Shown piece after piece: positions 56,601 to 64,000 of a stretch of 64,000 nt of DNA. The DNA lies in NCBI GenBank assembly GCA_003133225.1, contig PKWL01000016.1, positions 1-64,000 on the forward strand, in the 5' to 3' direction. Each line of letters opens with the position of its first letter. The first letter of the stretch is position 1. The stretch is from Janthinobacterium sp. (GTDB lineage: Bacteria > Pseudomonadota > Gammaproteobacteria > Burkholderiales > Burkholderiaceae_D). A program made the position numbers and the translations under genes. The notes beneath the pieces were generated by a model that saw only the letters and a program-made list of their open reading frames with translations, did not search any database and was not told the origin of the DNA.

Positions 56601-57902
56601 TTATTCCTTTTCCTGGTCCGGCAGCTTCAGCCTTCCTGTATGGAAGTCGTACTCATAAATTTCGCCGTAGCGTCCCCATTCGATTGCCACCTCTAGCATG
56701 CGTTTCGCTTCGTCCGCCTTCAAAAACTCCTCAAGCAATTCGATGAATGGCTGTTCCGGCGAAGTGCCGCTAGGCTCTTGCTCGAGTCGCTGGCGGATCT
56801 GGGCCGCCAAAGGCACATGCGTCAGTAATTGCTGCCCAAAGATTTCCTGCCTCTGCGTTTGATCGGCCACGACGTAGCGGCGCCCCATGGAGGTGAGCGA
56901 AATATCTCCCTTTTCCACCTGTGCCAAACCGAGCAAGCCTAGTGCTTCGAACGTGGGGAACAACTCCTCATCAGGCAGTTCCGCCTCTTCCGCCAAGTGG
57001 GGCAAGTCGGCCCGGCCGTTAAACGGCGCATTGGCCAGCAGGTCGAGGATGCTCTCGATTCGACTGACGTCGGTTTCCGGCAAGCGATAATCCGAATGTG
57101 TGGCGGGCAGCGCTCCGGCGCGGGCCTCATGAACGGGGCGCATGGTCATCAAGCCGTACACTTCATCGATAAGAGAGCGCACTTCCGCCGAGTCGACGGT
57201 GCGCGGGCGCTGCAGGCTGATGTTTACTTCGCTGCTGATCCGACCGGGTCCGATCGACAGAATAATAATGCGGTCCGCCATCATGACGGCTTCCTCGATG
57301 TTGTGGGAGACGATCAGAATGCCTTTGGTTGAAATTCGGTGGCTATCCCATAAATCCAAAATGTCATTGCGCAGCGTCTCGCCGGTCAGAACGTCGAGGG
57401 CGGAAAACGCTTCGTCCATCAGCAAGACATCGGGATTGGTCACCAGTGCGCGCGCAATGCCGACGCGCTGGCGCATGCCGCCTGACAGCTCGCGGGGCAA
57501 GGCGCCGCCAAAACCGGCCAGGCCAATTAGTTCGAGCATGGCGTCGGCGCGCTTTTCCCGCTTGGCAGCGGGCACGCCTTGCGCTTCTAGTCCCAGTTCG
57601 ACGTTCTGCTGCACGGTCAGCCAAGGAAACAGCGCAAAGGACTGGAATACCATGGCGACCCCCGTTGCCGGGCCGTGGATGTCGTTGCCGCGATAGGCAG
57701 CTTGGCCCGCGTCAGCCGGAATTAGCCCCGCCATGATGCGCAGCAAGGTCGATTTGCCGGAGCCCGATTTCCCCAGCAGGGCGACAATTTCACCTTCGGC
57801 CAGCGAAAAATTGACGCCGTCGAGAATGAGGCGCGGTGCGCCGTCAGCGCTGCGAAAGGACTTGGTGACGCCATTTAGTTCCATCAATCGCTTATCAGTC
57901 AT
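56601..57902 (-). CDS. ABC transporter ATPase with AAA-associated C-terminal domain
   Basis: The 433-residue protein has a nitrate/sulfonate/taurine-type ATPase: Walker A LLGKSGSGKSTLL, signature LSGGMRQRVGIARAL, Walker B VLLMDEAFSALD, and switch His in LIVSHNIEEAV. About 150 C-terminal residues form the AAA-associated domain (VSRIESILDLLANAPFNGRA, GDISLTSMGRRYV, ending in a helical segment). It energises the fused permease encoded immediately upstream (9 bp gap). No periplasmic binding protein gene is in the window, so the substrate cannot be named. Confidence 0.92.
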   Translation of the reverse strand: MTDKRLMELNGVTKSFRSADGAPRLILDGVNFSLAEGEIVALLGKSGSGKSTLLRIMAGLIPADAGQAAYRGNDIHGPATGVAMVFQSFALFPWLTVQQNVELGLEAQGVPAAKREKRADAMLELIGLAGFGGALPRELSGGMRQRVGIARALVTNPDVLLMDEAFSALDVLTGETLRNDILDLWDSHRISTKGILIVSHNIEEAVMMADRIIILSIGPGRISSEVNISLQRPRTVDSAEVRSLIDEVYGLMTMRPVHEARAGALPATHSDYRLPETDVSRIESILDLLANAPFNGRADLPHLAEEAELPDEELFPTFEALGLLGLAQVEKGDISLTSMGRRYVVADQTQRQEIFGQQLLTHVPLAAQIRQRLEQEPSGTSPEQPFIELLEEFLKADEAKRMLEVAIEWGRYGEIYEYDFHTGRLKLPDQEKE

Positions 57903-57911
57903 GATTTTTCT

Positions 57912-59645
57912 TTAGAGGCTGCGCTCTTCGGCCCGCAAATATAATTTGCGCCAGAAGAAGCGGTTCAACAACATGACGAAAATACACATCACTCCGATGC
58001 CGAGCGCGATGCGATGGAAGTCGCCAGCGTCCGTCATTTGCTTGATATAGCTGCCCAAACCGTCCGCCACCACGGTGGTTTTGCCCCAGGTGACGTACTC
58101 GGCAACGATGCTCGCGTTCCACGAACCGCCGCTGGCGGTGATGGCGCCCGTCACGTAGGCGGGAAACACCGCCGGCAGATACACCCGCTTCCATTTAAGC
58201 CAGCCTTTCAGACCAAGATTGTCGGCCGCGAGGCGCAGCTCGTTTGGAATGGTCGAGGCGCCGGCAACCACATTGAACAGGATGTACCATTGGGTCCCAA
58301 ATACCATCAAGGGGCTCAGCCAGATATTCGCGTTTAGCTTTAGCGTCACCAGCATGTAGACGACCACCGGAAACATCAGATTGACCGGAAAGGCGGCCAG
58401 GAACTGCGCGACCGCCTGTACCCGCTGCGAATACTGGGGACGCAAGCCGATCCAGACTGCAATTGGCACCCAGACAATGGACGCCAGGCCAATTAGCAAC
58501 ATGACGCGGGCCAATGTGATTGAGCCTAGTAGTACAACATGGGCGGCCTCCGCCCAGCCGACCCCGCTATGCACATACAGCAGCAGGCGATAGGCAACGA
58601 GCAACGATGCCACAGGTACCAGGATGTCCCAGGCCCGCGCAGCGTATTGGCCCAGAGGGTGTGAACGGGGCGCGGGCGAAGCGCCTTCCGGGCGCCGGCT
58701 GAACCAGCCGAGCGCGCCGCTCAGCTTCAGCCAGAAGTGGTCGGTCAGAGTGCGTATCCAGCGGCTGCGCCGGCCCCAGTCCAGCAGCCACGAGCCCTGT
58801 GCGTTTTCGCCCTGCGACTCCTCAAAGCGAAACTTGTCGGCCCAGGCCAGGAGCGGGCGAAAAAACAGCTGGTCGTACAGTACGATGCCAGCTAGCATGG
58901 CGCAAATGGCCCAGGCTATGGCGCGCCCGTTTTCGGTCTCGATGGCGAGCGCGATGTAGGCGCCGATTCCGGGCAGCTTGATGTCTTGCCCGGCCACCGA
59001 AATCGCTTCGGCCGCAACCAGAAAAAACCAGCCGCCCGACATCGACATCATCATGTTCCACAACAGCCCTGGCATCGCAAATGGCAACTCCAGCCGCCAG
59101 AAGCGCTGCCAGCCCGACAGGCAAAACACGCGCGATGCTTCATTGAGTTCGGGCGGCACGGTGCGCATCGACTGGTATAAGCTGAACGCCATGTTCCATG
59201 CTTGGGACGTAAATATGGCGAAGATGGCGGCGCATTCGACCCCCAGCAGATTGCCGGGAAACAAAGCGATGAAGGGCGCTATGGCGATCGCCTGAAAGCC
59301 GAGAATCGGCACCGACTGCAATATGTCGAGTAATGGAATCATCACTTTCTCGGCTGCGCGGTACTTCGAGGCAATCGCAGCGAAGACGAAACTAAATAGC
59401 AACGAGCAAGCTAGGGCCGTAAACATGCGCAGCATCGTGCGCAACAGGTAATACGGCAGATAGGACGGGTCAAGAGAAATCGGCGTTGCTTGACCCACCG
59501 TGAAGGGTCGCGTCATTTGCATCGCGCCAAATGCCGCGGCCACGAGCACGGCCAGCACTAACGGCAACAAAATCCAGTCCCAGCGATTGGGACCGCCGCT
59601 ACGCGGCGCGGGCTTTCCCACCTGCGGGTTAAACAACTCAAACAT
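57912..59645 (-). CDS. ABC transporter permease with two fused permease domains
   Basis: The 577-residue polytopic protein contains two BPD-type transmembrane units in tandem. The first has a coupling loop near RVFCLSGWQRFWRLELPFAM; the second has one near NLGLKGWLKWKRVYLPAVFP. They are separated by a cytoplasmic linker rich in Arg and Ser (about 275-320). A fused permease can serve both halves of the importer. It is co-transcribed with the ATPase gene that follows. Such paired genes are typical of the nitrate/sulfonate/bicarbonate group, but the solute is unknown. Confidence 0.9.
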   Translation of the reverse strand: MFELFNPQVGKPAPRSGGPNRWDWILLPLVLAVLVAAAFGAMQMTRPFTVGQATPISLDPSYLPYYLLRTMLRMFTALACSLLFSFVFAAIASKYRAAEKVMIPLLDILQSVPILGFQAIAIAPFIALFPGNLLGVECAAIFAIFTSQAWNMAFSLYQSMRTVPPELNEASRVFCLSGWQRFWRLELPFAMPGLLWNMMMSMSGGWFFLVAAEAISVAGQDIKLPGIGAYIALAIETENGRAIAWAICAMLAGIVLYDQLFFRPLLAWADKFRFEESQGENAQGSWLLDWGRRSRWIRTLTDHFWLKLSGALGWFSRRPEGASPAPRSHPLGQYAARAWDILVPVASLLVAYRLLLYVHSGVGWAEAAHVVLLGSITLARVMLLIGLASIVWVPIAVWIGLRPQYSQRVQAVAQFLAAFPVNLMFPVVVYMLVTLKLNANIWLSPLMVFGTQWYILFNVVAGASTIPNELRLAADNLGLKGWLKWKRVYLPAVFPAYVTGAITASGGSWNASIVAEYVTWGKTTVVADGLGSYIKQMTDAGDFHRIALGIGVMCIFVMLLNRFFWRKLYLRAEERSL

Positions 59646-60158
59646 CAGGCATTCCTAGTGAATATGGCGATGGGTGGACGGAGCTGGCGCCGACAACTGC
59701 CGGCGCCGCCGCGATGGTCAAGGCGCTGATCGTCCGCACCAATCGCGTTTTTGGCATGAATGGCGACCGCTGCGCGCCTGCCACCGCAACGGCGTACGTG
59801 CCATGGGCAAGCTGCAACTAGTTTAGATTGCGCAAAGTGGTTTTGCGCAAACTTCCTATTATGGAATAAATTAATGACCGCAAGATTACAAGCGATGACG
59901 ACGGGACGGTTGTTGGCGATGCGGACGCTGGCATCTGAGTCCTCCTCTCGTCTTGATGCCCGCTGCCACATGAACGGGCACGCTCGGACACGCGCTTGGA
60001 GGCCTCTGCGCACAATTGAGCATGCTGTTTAGACCAATTTGGCCTACATTGGGAGAGTTTCTGCGCCGCTCAACCAGTCCGGATATACGGCACTGGATAT
60101 TTTGATGACATTTTCGGGGGCGCAGGGCCAAGCCCCAAGCCACAATAGGGAGAACTTT
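59646..60158. other. intergenic, no gene recognised
   Basis: About 510 bp upstream of the divergent ABC permease and the small gene at 60159. The motif ttgcgcaaa occurs twice (about 59829 and 59842), each a short palindrome, and could be an operator. Nothing else is recognised. Confidence 0.35.
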
Positions 60159-60605
60159 GTGAATACGAAAAAACTAGCCCTCATCACTGCTACCGACGTG
60201 ATGAGTGGATTGAACATAAAAAAGGGAATGGTGCAAAAGCTGGACGCCAACAAGGCACAAGATTCTGAAGGCACTGCCAGCATCATCGAAGTGAGTTTTG
60301 AGAATATTTTAGGAAATCCTGTCTTATTTACCGTCACCCACCGAAATAAAATTGCGCTGAAAGGGGACATCGCCGACATGCCATTTCCACTTCAATCGAC
60401 CAGACCCAAGCTGCGGGTCGTGAGCGCCCCGGCCGAAGCACACTTTAAGCTCAAAGAATGGGTCAAGCTTTGCCAGCTCTCCACCCCTGGCGCTTGGTAC
60501 TATCTGGCAACGCCGAAGGCATATCGGAAGGCAGAGAAAATTTACGCAAAAATAGACCCAATTGGAAGAGTTTTTGGCATTAAGCCAAAAGCAAAAAAAA
60601 CCTGA
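60159..60605 (+). CDS. hypothetical protein, about 148 residues
   Basis: The frame is open from 60039, but GTG 60159 has a good AGGGAG site 6 bp upstream, so I take it as the start. The product is basic (many Lys near the C-terminus, ending KPKAKKT), with no signal peptide or membrane segment. It shows patterns such as VSFENILGNPVLFTVTHRNK and HFKLKEWVKLCQLSTPGAWY that suggest a compact alpha/beta domain. I do not recognise the family, and neighbours do not help. Confidence 0.6.
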   Translation: MNTKKLALITATDVMSGLNIKKGMVQKLDANKAQDSEGTASIIEVSFENILGNPVLFTVTHRNKIALKGDIADMPFPLQSTRPKLRVVSAPAEAHFKLKEWVKLCQLSTPGAWYYLATPKAYRKAEKIYAKIDPIGRVFGIKPKAKKT

Positions 60606-60697
60606 GAAAAGTGATCTGTTTCTCGTTTCTCGCTTTGCCTGTGCTCAGTCGAACCGGTTATTGACACGCGGGTGTCGCTCGTAAGTCCCCGTTGCCC

Positions 60698-61195
60698 TCA
60701 CTTAACGGGCAGTGGCGGAGGGCGCAGTGCGACGGGTGTCGATTGCACGATGGCGCTCGTGGTGTTGCCGTATTGCAGAAAATCATCAAGCACGGCCTCC
60801 AAGTCTTCGACCCGCGCCACGAGGACCTTCATGATATAGCAGTCTTCGCCGGTCACGCGGTGGCACTCGACTACCTCTGGTGTGGCCCGGGCGAGTGCCG
60901 CAACCGTTTGCAGTTCGCCGGGCAGGGGCCGAACCCGAACATAGGCAATCACTTGCAATCCCAGTTGTCGATGATCTAGTTCCAGTCGGTGGCCTCGGAT
61001 CACGCCGTGCTCATGTAAGCGGCGCAAACGCTCTGCGATAGCGGGAGCGGACATGTCAACTGAGGCCGCCAGCACCTTGATGCTCATGCGCGGGTCCGCA
61101 TTTAGCAGGTGGAGGATGCGCAGGTTGACGGCGTCGAGGATGGGATTGACGCCGAAGAAACTGGTCTTTCGTTTTTCATTCTTTGGAAAAGGCAT
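60698..61195 (-). CDS. Lrp/AsnC-family transcriptional regulator
   Basis: The 165-residue protein has the Lrp winged helix (LDAVNLRILHLLNADPRMSI, APAIAERLRRLHEHGVIRGH) and the RAM/AsnC ligand-binding domain (AYVRVRPLPGELQTVAAL, GEDCYIMKVLVARVEDLEAVL). It is divergent from an EamA-family exporter 76 bp away, the usual layout for an amino-acid-responsive regulator controlling an exporter. Confidence 0.92.
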   Translation of the reverse strand: MPFPKNEKRKTSFFGVNPILDAVNLRILHLLNADPRMSIKVLAASVDMSAPAIAERLRRLHEHGVIRGHRLELDHRQLGLQVIAYVRVRPLPGELQTVAALARATPEVVECHRVTGEDCYIMKVLVARVEDLEAVLDDFLQYGNTTSAIVQSTPVALRPPPLPVK

Positions 61196-61271
61196 AGCGG
61201 CGCAACCACCTTTTTTCGAGTATTCACAGGCATCGGTTGACGGCTCATACTACACTTTTTTGTGTATCGAG

Positions 61272-62153
61272 ATGAGCGTGGTGCCTTCCCAATCGGGTCA
61301 GCCCGTCGTGGCCGGTGTCGTCGATCGCATTCCGCCCCATGCGTACTTCCTAGTTAGCGCGGTCTTTCACTATCTTGGACCCGCGTGCGCGGTGCTGCTG
61401 TTTCGCCATGTGGATTCGCTCGGTGTGGCGTGGCTGCGCATCGCGACTGCCGCCATCGTGTTTGCCGTCTGGCGCCGGCCGTGGCGCTGCGTTCTGACTG
61501 CCTCGCCGGCACAGCGCGGCTCGCTGTGTGCGCTCGGTGTCGTGCTGGGACTGATGAATGCGGTCTTTTATCTCGCGATCGAGCGCTTGCCGTTAGCAAT
61601 GGTGGGGGCCATCGAGTTTCTTGGTCCCATCATTTTGGCCGCGTTCGGTGCCCGCTCCGCGCGCAACGTCGCCGCGCTCGTTAGCGCAGTGCTTGGGGTC
61701 GGGCTGCTAACGGACCTCCGATGGGCCGGCGCGCCAATGGCGCTGGCGTTCGCGTTCGCAAACAGCGCACTCTTCATGGCCTACCTCGTATTGGGTCACA
61801 AAATCGCGGCCGACGGCGCCCGCAACGGCATCGAGCGGCTGGCTGTGGCGATGCTAGTTGCTCTGGTCGTCGTGAGCCCCATAAGCTTACGCCAAGCGTT
61901 GCCGGCGCTCACCCACGTTAGCTTGCTGGCAGCGGGCGCCGCAGTGGGAATTTGCTCGTCTGTTATCCCTTACATGTGCGATCAACTGGCGATGGCGCGC
62001 ATGGCACGGGCGACGTTTGCGCTGCTGCTCTCGCTGTTGCCCGCAATGGCCGTGCTAATTGGAGTGGTGGTGCTAAGACAGGTCCCAACTGCGGGCGAGA
62101 TCCTGGGTATTGGCATGGTCGCCCTCGGTGTGGGCTTGCATCGTCCGCCCTAG
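61272..62153 (+). CDS. EamA/RhtA-family amino acid or metabolite exporter
   Basis: The 293-residue protein has ten hydrophobic segments and two EamA repeats. It resembles the RhtA threonine/homoserine exporter group (HYLGPACAVLLFRHVDSLGVAWLR, NAVFYLAIERLPLAMVGAIEFLGP, VIPYMCDQLAMARM). The start at 61272 is preferred because the upstream in-frame sequence belongs to the divergent lrp gene region. The neighbouring Lrp-type gene suggests control by amino acids. The solute is inferred only. Confidence 0.87.
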   Translation: MSVVPSQSGQPVVAGVVDRIPPHAYFLVSAVFHYLGPACAVLLFRHVDSLGVAWLRIATAAIVFAVWRRPWRCVLTASPAQRGSLCALGVVLGLMNAVFYLAIERLPLAMVGAIEFLGPIILAAFGARSARNVAALVSAVLGVGLLTDLRWAGAPMALAFAFANSALFMAYLVLGHKIAADGARNGIERLAVAMLVALVVVSPISLRQALPALTHVSLLAAGAAVGICSSVIPYMCDQLAMARMARATFALLLSLLPAMAVLIGVVVLRQVPTAGEILGIGMVALGVGLHRPP

Positions 62154-62563
62154 CGGGCAGGGGCCGGCTGCTGCTGACCTTATTTTTACTGCTGAAATTT
62201 TCCCTTAGCAAGATGGGCAATGCATCGTGAGCCGAGGCCGAACCGGCATTAAACTTGACGCAACTGCCCGCCCGGCGCCGAATCGCGTGGCACACTATGC
62301 AAAAGCTGGCAGCGTGCTCCGTTTTGCGAGCTAACTATGGAGCACCTTGGGAACATCCTCGTTGTCAAGATGAAATTTTTCGTCAAAAATCTGTCTTGCG
62401 ATAAATTGTTGATCTCGTTCATTTGCGATGTATGGGTGCGCCAAAAATGAGAGGATCAGCAATAGCTCCAGCGCTGGATGAGTGTTTCATCAAACTAAGC
62501 ACATAGGCGCTGCTTTGAAAAGAAATCAAGCATCAGTTTTAACCTCCCATTTGCAGGTCTGCC
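62154..62563. other. intergenic region carrying dispersed repeat copy B
   Basis: About 410 bp between the EamA and ligD genes; its last half is the repeat copy at 62346-62548, which ends only 15 bp before the ligD start. Confidence 0.5.
62346..62548 (+). repeat. dispersed intergenic repeat, copy B
   Basis: Homologous to the minus strand of 38168-38399. It begins cttgggaacatcctcgtt, includes ctgtcttgcgat and gttcatttgcgatgtat, and ends gaaatcaagcatcagtttt followed by aacctccc. Because it ends 15 bp before ligD, it probably supplies the ligD leader or promoter region. Confidence 0.8.
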
Positions 62564-64000
62564 ATGCCGGACGCATTGAAAACCTATACCTCCAAGCGCA
62601 ACTTTGCCGTCACGCCCGAGCCGGCCGCGGGCGGGCAGGGCGGCGCCCAGCTCTCTTTCGTGATCCAGAAGCATTGGGCGCGCCGCCTGCATTATGATTT
62701 CCGCCTCGAACTCGACGGTAGCATGAGGAGCTGGGCTGTTCCGAAAGGGCCCAGCTACGACACCAAGGACAAGCGTATGGCGGTGCAAGTCGAGGATCAT
62801 CCGCTTGCCTATGCCAGTTTTGAAGGCACTATTCCGGAGAATCAATACGGCGCGGGCCAGGTAATCATTTGGGACAAGGGGACGTGGCATCCCTTATGCG
62901 AGCCGCATCAAGGCTACGCCGAGGGCAACTTGAAGTTCGAATTGCGCGGCCATAAGATGCACGGCAAATGGGCGCTGGTGCGCATCAAGCGCGCGCGCGA
63001 AAAACAGGAAACCTGGTTGCTGATCAAGGAAAAGGACGAGTTTGCCCGTTCTGCGGCCCAGTATAGCGTGGTCGATGAGATGCCTGGCAGCGTCAGTGCC
63101 CTGCCGCTGCCAGGCGCGGCGCTAAAGAATGGGACACCATCCTCACTTGCGACCTTGGCGGGGCGCCAAAAAGCCCGCTTGCCGGCCACCTTGGCGCCCC
63201 AGCTTGCTGTGTTGGCGCAGGCGCCGCCGTCGGCCGCCGCCAACTGGTTGTTTGAAATCAAGTATGACGGTTACCGCATCCTAGCTCGCATCGATGGCAA
63301 AGACATCAAGCTCTATACCCGCCATGGCAACGACTGGACGCATAGGCTCGAAGGGCTTGGGCAAGCGCTACTGAAAATGAAGTTGCCGTCCGGCTGGTAC
63401 GACGGTGAGATTGTCGTCATGGACGAGCAGGGACGACCCGATTTTGGCGCGTTGCAGCGCGCATTCAACGGCAACAACCAGGCGGACATCGTGTATTACG
63501 TGTTCGATTTGCCGTTTTGTGACGGCTACGACTGGCGCCGCGTGCCGCTGGAAGCGCGGCGCCAGATGTTGCAAACGCTACTGGCCGAACGCCCGATGCC
63601 GAGCGTGCGCTTTAGCGCCCAACTCGATGCGCCGATCCAAGACTTGCAAGCTGCTGCCAGCAAGATGGGACTGGAAGGCATCATTGGTAAGCGCCGCAGT
63701 GCCAGCTACGTATCGCGCCGATCGCCTGACTGGATCAAGCTCAAGTGCGGGCACAGGCAAGAGTTCGTCATCGGGGGCTATACGGATCCGCGCGGCGCGC
63801 GCTCGGGCATCGGTTCGCTGCTGCTGGGCACCTACGACAACAAAGGCGTGCTCAACTACGCAGGCAAAGTGGGCAGCGGCTTCGATCAAGTCGCGCTGCA
63901 CGAGCTGAAAGCGCGCCTCGACAAGCTCGTCTGCGACAGCAGTAGCTTTGAGGCGACGCCGGCCATCGTTAAGAACGCGCATTGGGTCAAGCCCGCCCTA
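62564..64000 (+). CDS. ligD: DNA ligase D, N-terminal and ligase part (3' end outside window)
   Basis: The frame runs from ATG 62564 to the window end without a stop (about 478 codons). It begins with the 3'-phosphoesterase domain (SFVIQKHWARRLHYDFRLEL, WAVPKGPS, EDHPLAYASFEGTIPENQYG) and continues into the ATP-dependent ligase domain with adenylation motif FEIKYDGYR (KxDG), EIVVMDEQGRPDF, MGLEGIIGKRRSASY and WIKLKCGHRQEF. In this domain order the polymerase domain would follow downstream. LigD seals double-strand breaks with Ku in bacterial non-homologous end joining; no ku gene is visible in the window. Confidence 0.93.
   Translation, partial: MPDALKTYTSKRNFAVTPEPAAGGQGGAQLSFVIQKHWARRLHYDFRLELDGSMRSWAVPKGPSYDTKDKRMAVQVEDHPLAYASFEGTIPENQYGAGQVIIWDKGTWHPLCEPHQGYAEGNLKFELRGHKMHGKWALVRIKRAREKQETWLLIKEKDEFARSAAQYSVVDEMPGSVSALPLPGAALKNGTPSSLATLAGRQKARLPATLAPQLAVLAQAPPSAAANWLFEIKYDGYRILARIDGKDIKLYTRHGNDWTHRLEGLGQALLKMKLPSGWYDGEIVVMDEQGRPDFGALQRAFNGNNQADIVYYVFDLPFCDGYDWRRVPLEARRQMLQTLLAERPMPSVRFSAQLDAPIQDLQAAASKMGLEGIIGKRRSASYVSRRSPDWIKLKCGHRQEFVIGGYTDPRGARSGIGSLLLGTYDNKGVLNYAGKVGSGFDQVALHELKARLDKLVCDSSSFEATPAIVKNAHWVKPAL

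Overview
The window looks like a chromosomal segment of a moderately GC-rich betaproteobacterium, most probably Burkholderiales and Oxalobacteraceae-like (Massilia, Janthinobacterium or Duganella type). This is inferred from gene content: a Kdo hydroxylase homologue, a two-component pair beside CstA, an Hsp20/Lon pair, many PAS, GGDEF and chemotaxis proteins, and several small conserved proteins typical of that group. I saw no rRNA, tRNA, CRISPR array, prophage or intact insertion sequence.

Layout. 1-4 kb: end of a YXWXXGXW-repeat protein, an orphan metallo-beta-lactamase-fold protein and a 1-Cys peroxiredoxin. 4.4-9 kb: a Cache histidine kinase and LuxR-type regulator divergent from cstA and its small partner ybdD. 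9.5-12 kb: a sigma-54-like promoter, then a 579-aa glycine-rich secreted protein and a second secreted protein that ends in a related QNSG motif. 12-17 kb: CaiB-type CoA transferase, LrgAB, cupin and a double PRC-barrel protein. 17-24 kb: a CHASE/PAS/GGDEF protein, a PAS histidine kinase with a duplicated PAS domain and an eroded receiver, CheW and a chemoreceptor remnant. 24-33 kb: Lon, Hsp20, an Fsr-type MFS exporter, Kdo hydroxylase, small regulators and dodecin. 33-40 kb: a ferredoxin-type protein, LysR divergent from an NmrA/cytochrome b561/YceI/YceI cluster, a glutathionyl-hydroquinone reductase-like GST, a second chemoreceptor remnant and a COG2187-type kinase. 41-43 kb: PolX split by one in-frame amber codon. 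43-49 kb: small envelope proteins, a frameshifted small gene, CheV and a chemoreceptor with a periplasmic CxxCH haem site. 49-56 kb: H-NOX, its histidine kinase and a REC-PAS-GGDEF-EAL effector in one operon, convergent with a Cache-GGDEF cyclase. 56-64 kb: a two-gene ABC importer core, an Lrp regulator divergent from an EamA exporter, and the start of DNA ligase D.

Common thread. Much of the window senses oxygen, nitric oxide or redox state and feeds chemotaxis or cyclic-di-GMP. Seven FNR/Dnr-type palindromes (TTGAY-N4-RTCAA or close to it) lie in intergenic regions beside these genes. The intergenic DNA also carries decayed coding sequence: two chemoreceptor C-termini, a lost receiver domain, a frameshifted small gene and the stop in polX. 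A homologous intergenic element of about 200 bp occurs twice, in opposite orientations, near 38.3 and 62.4 kb.
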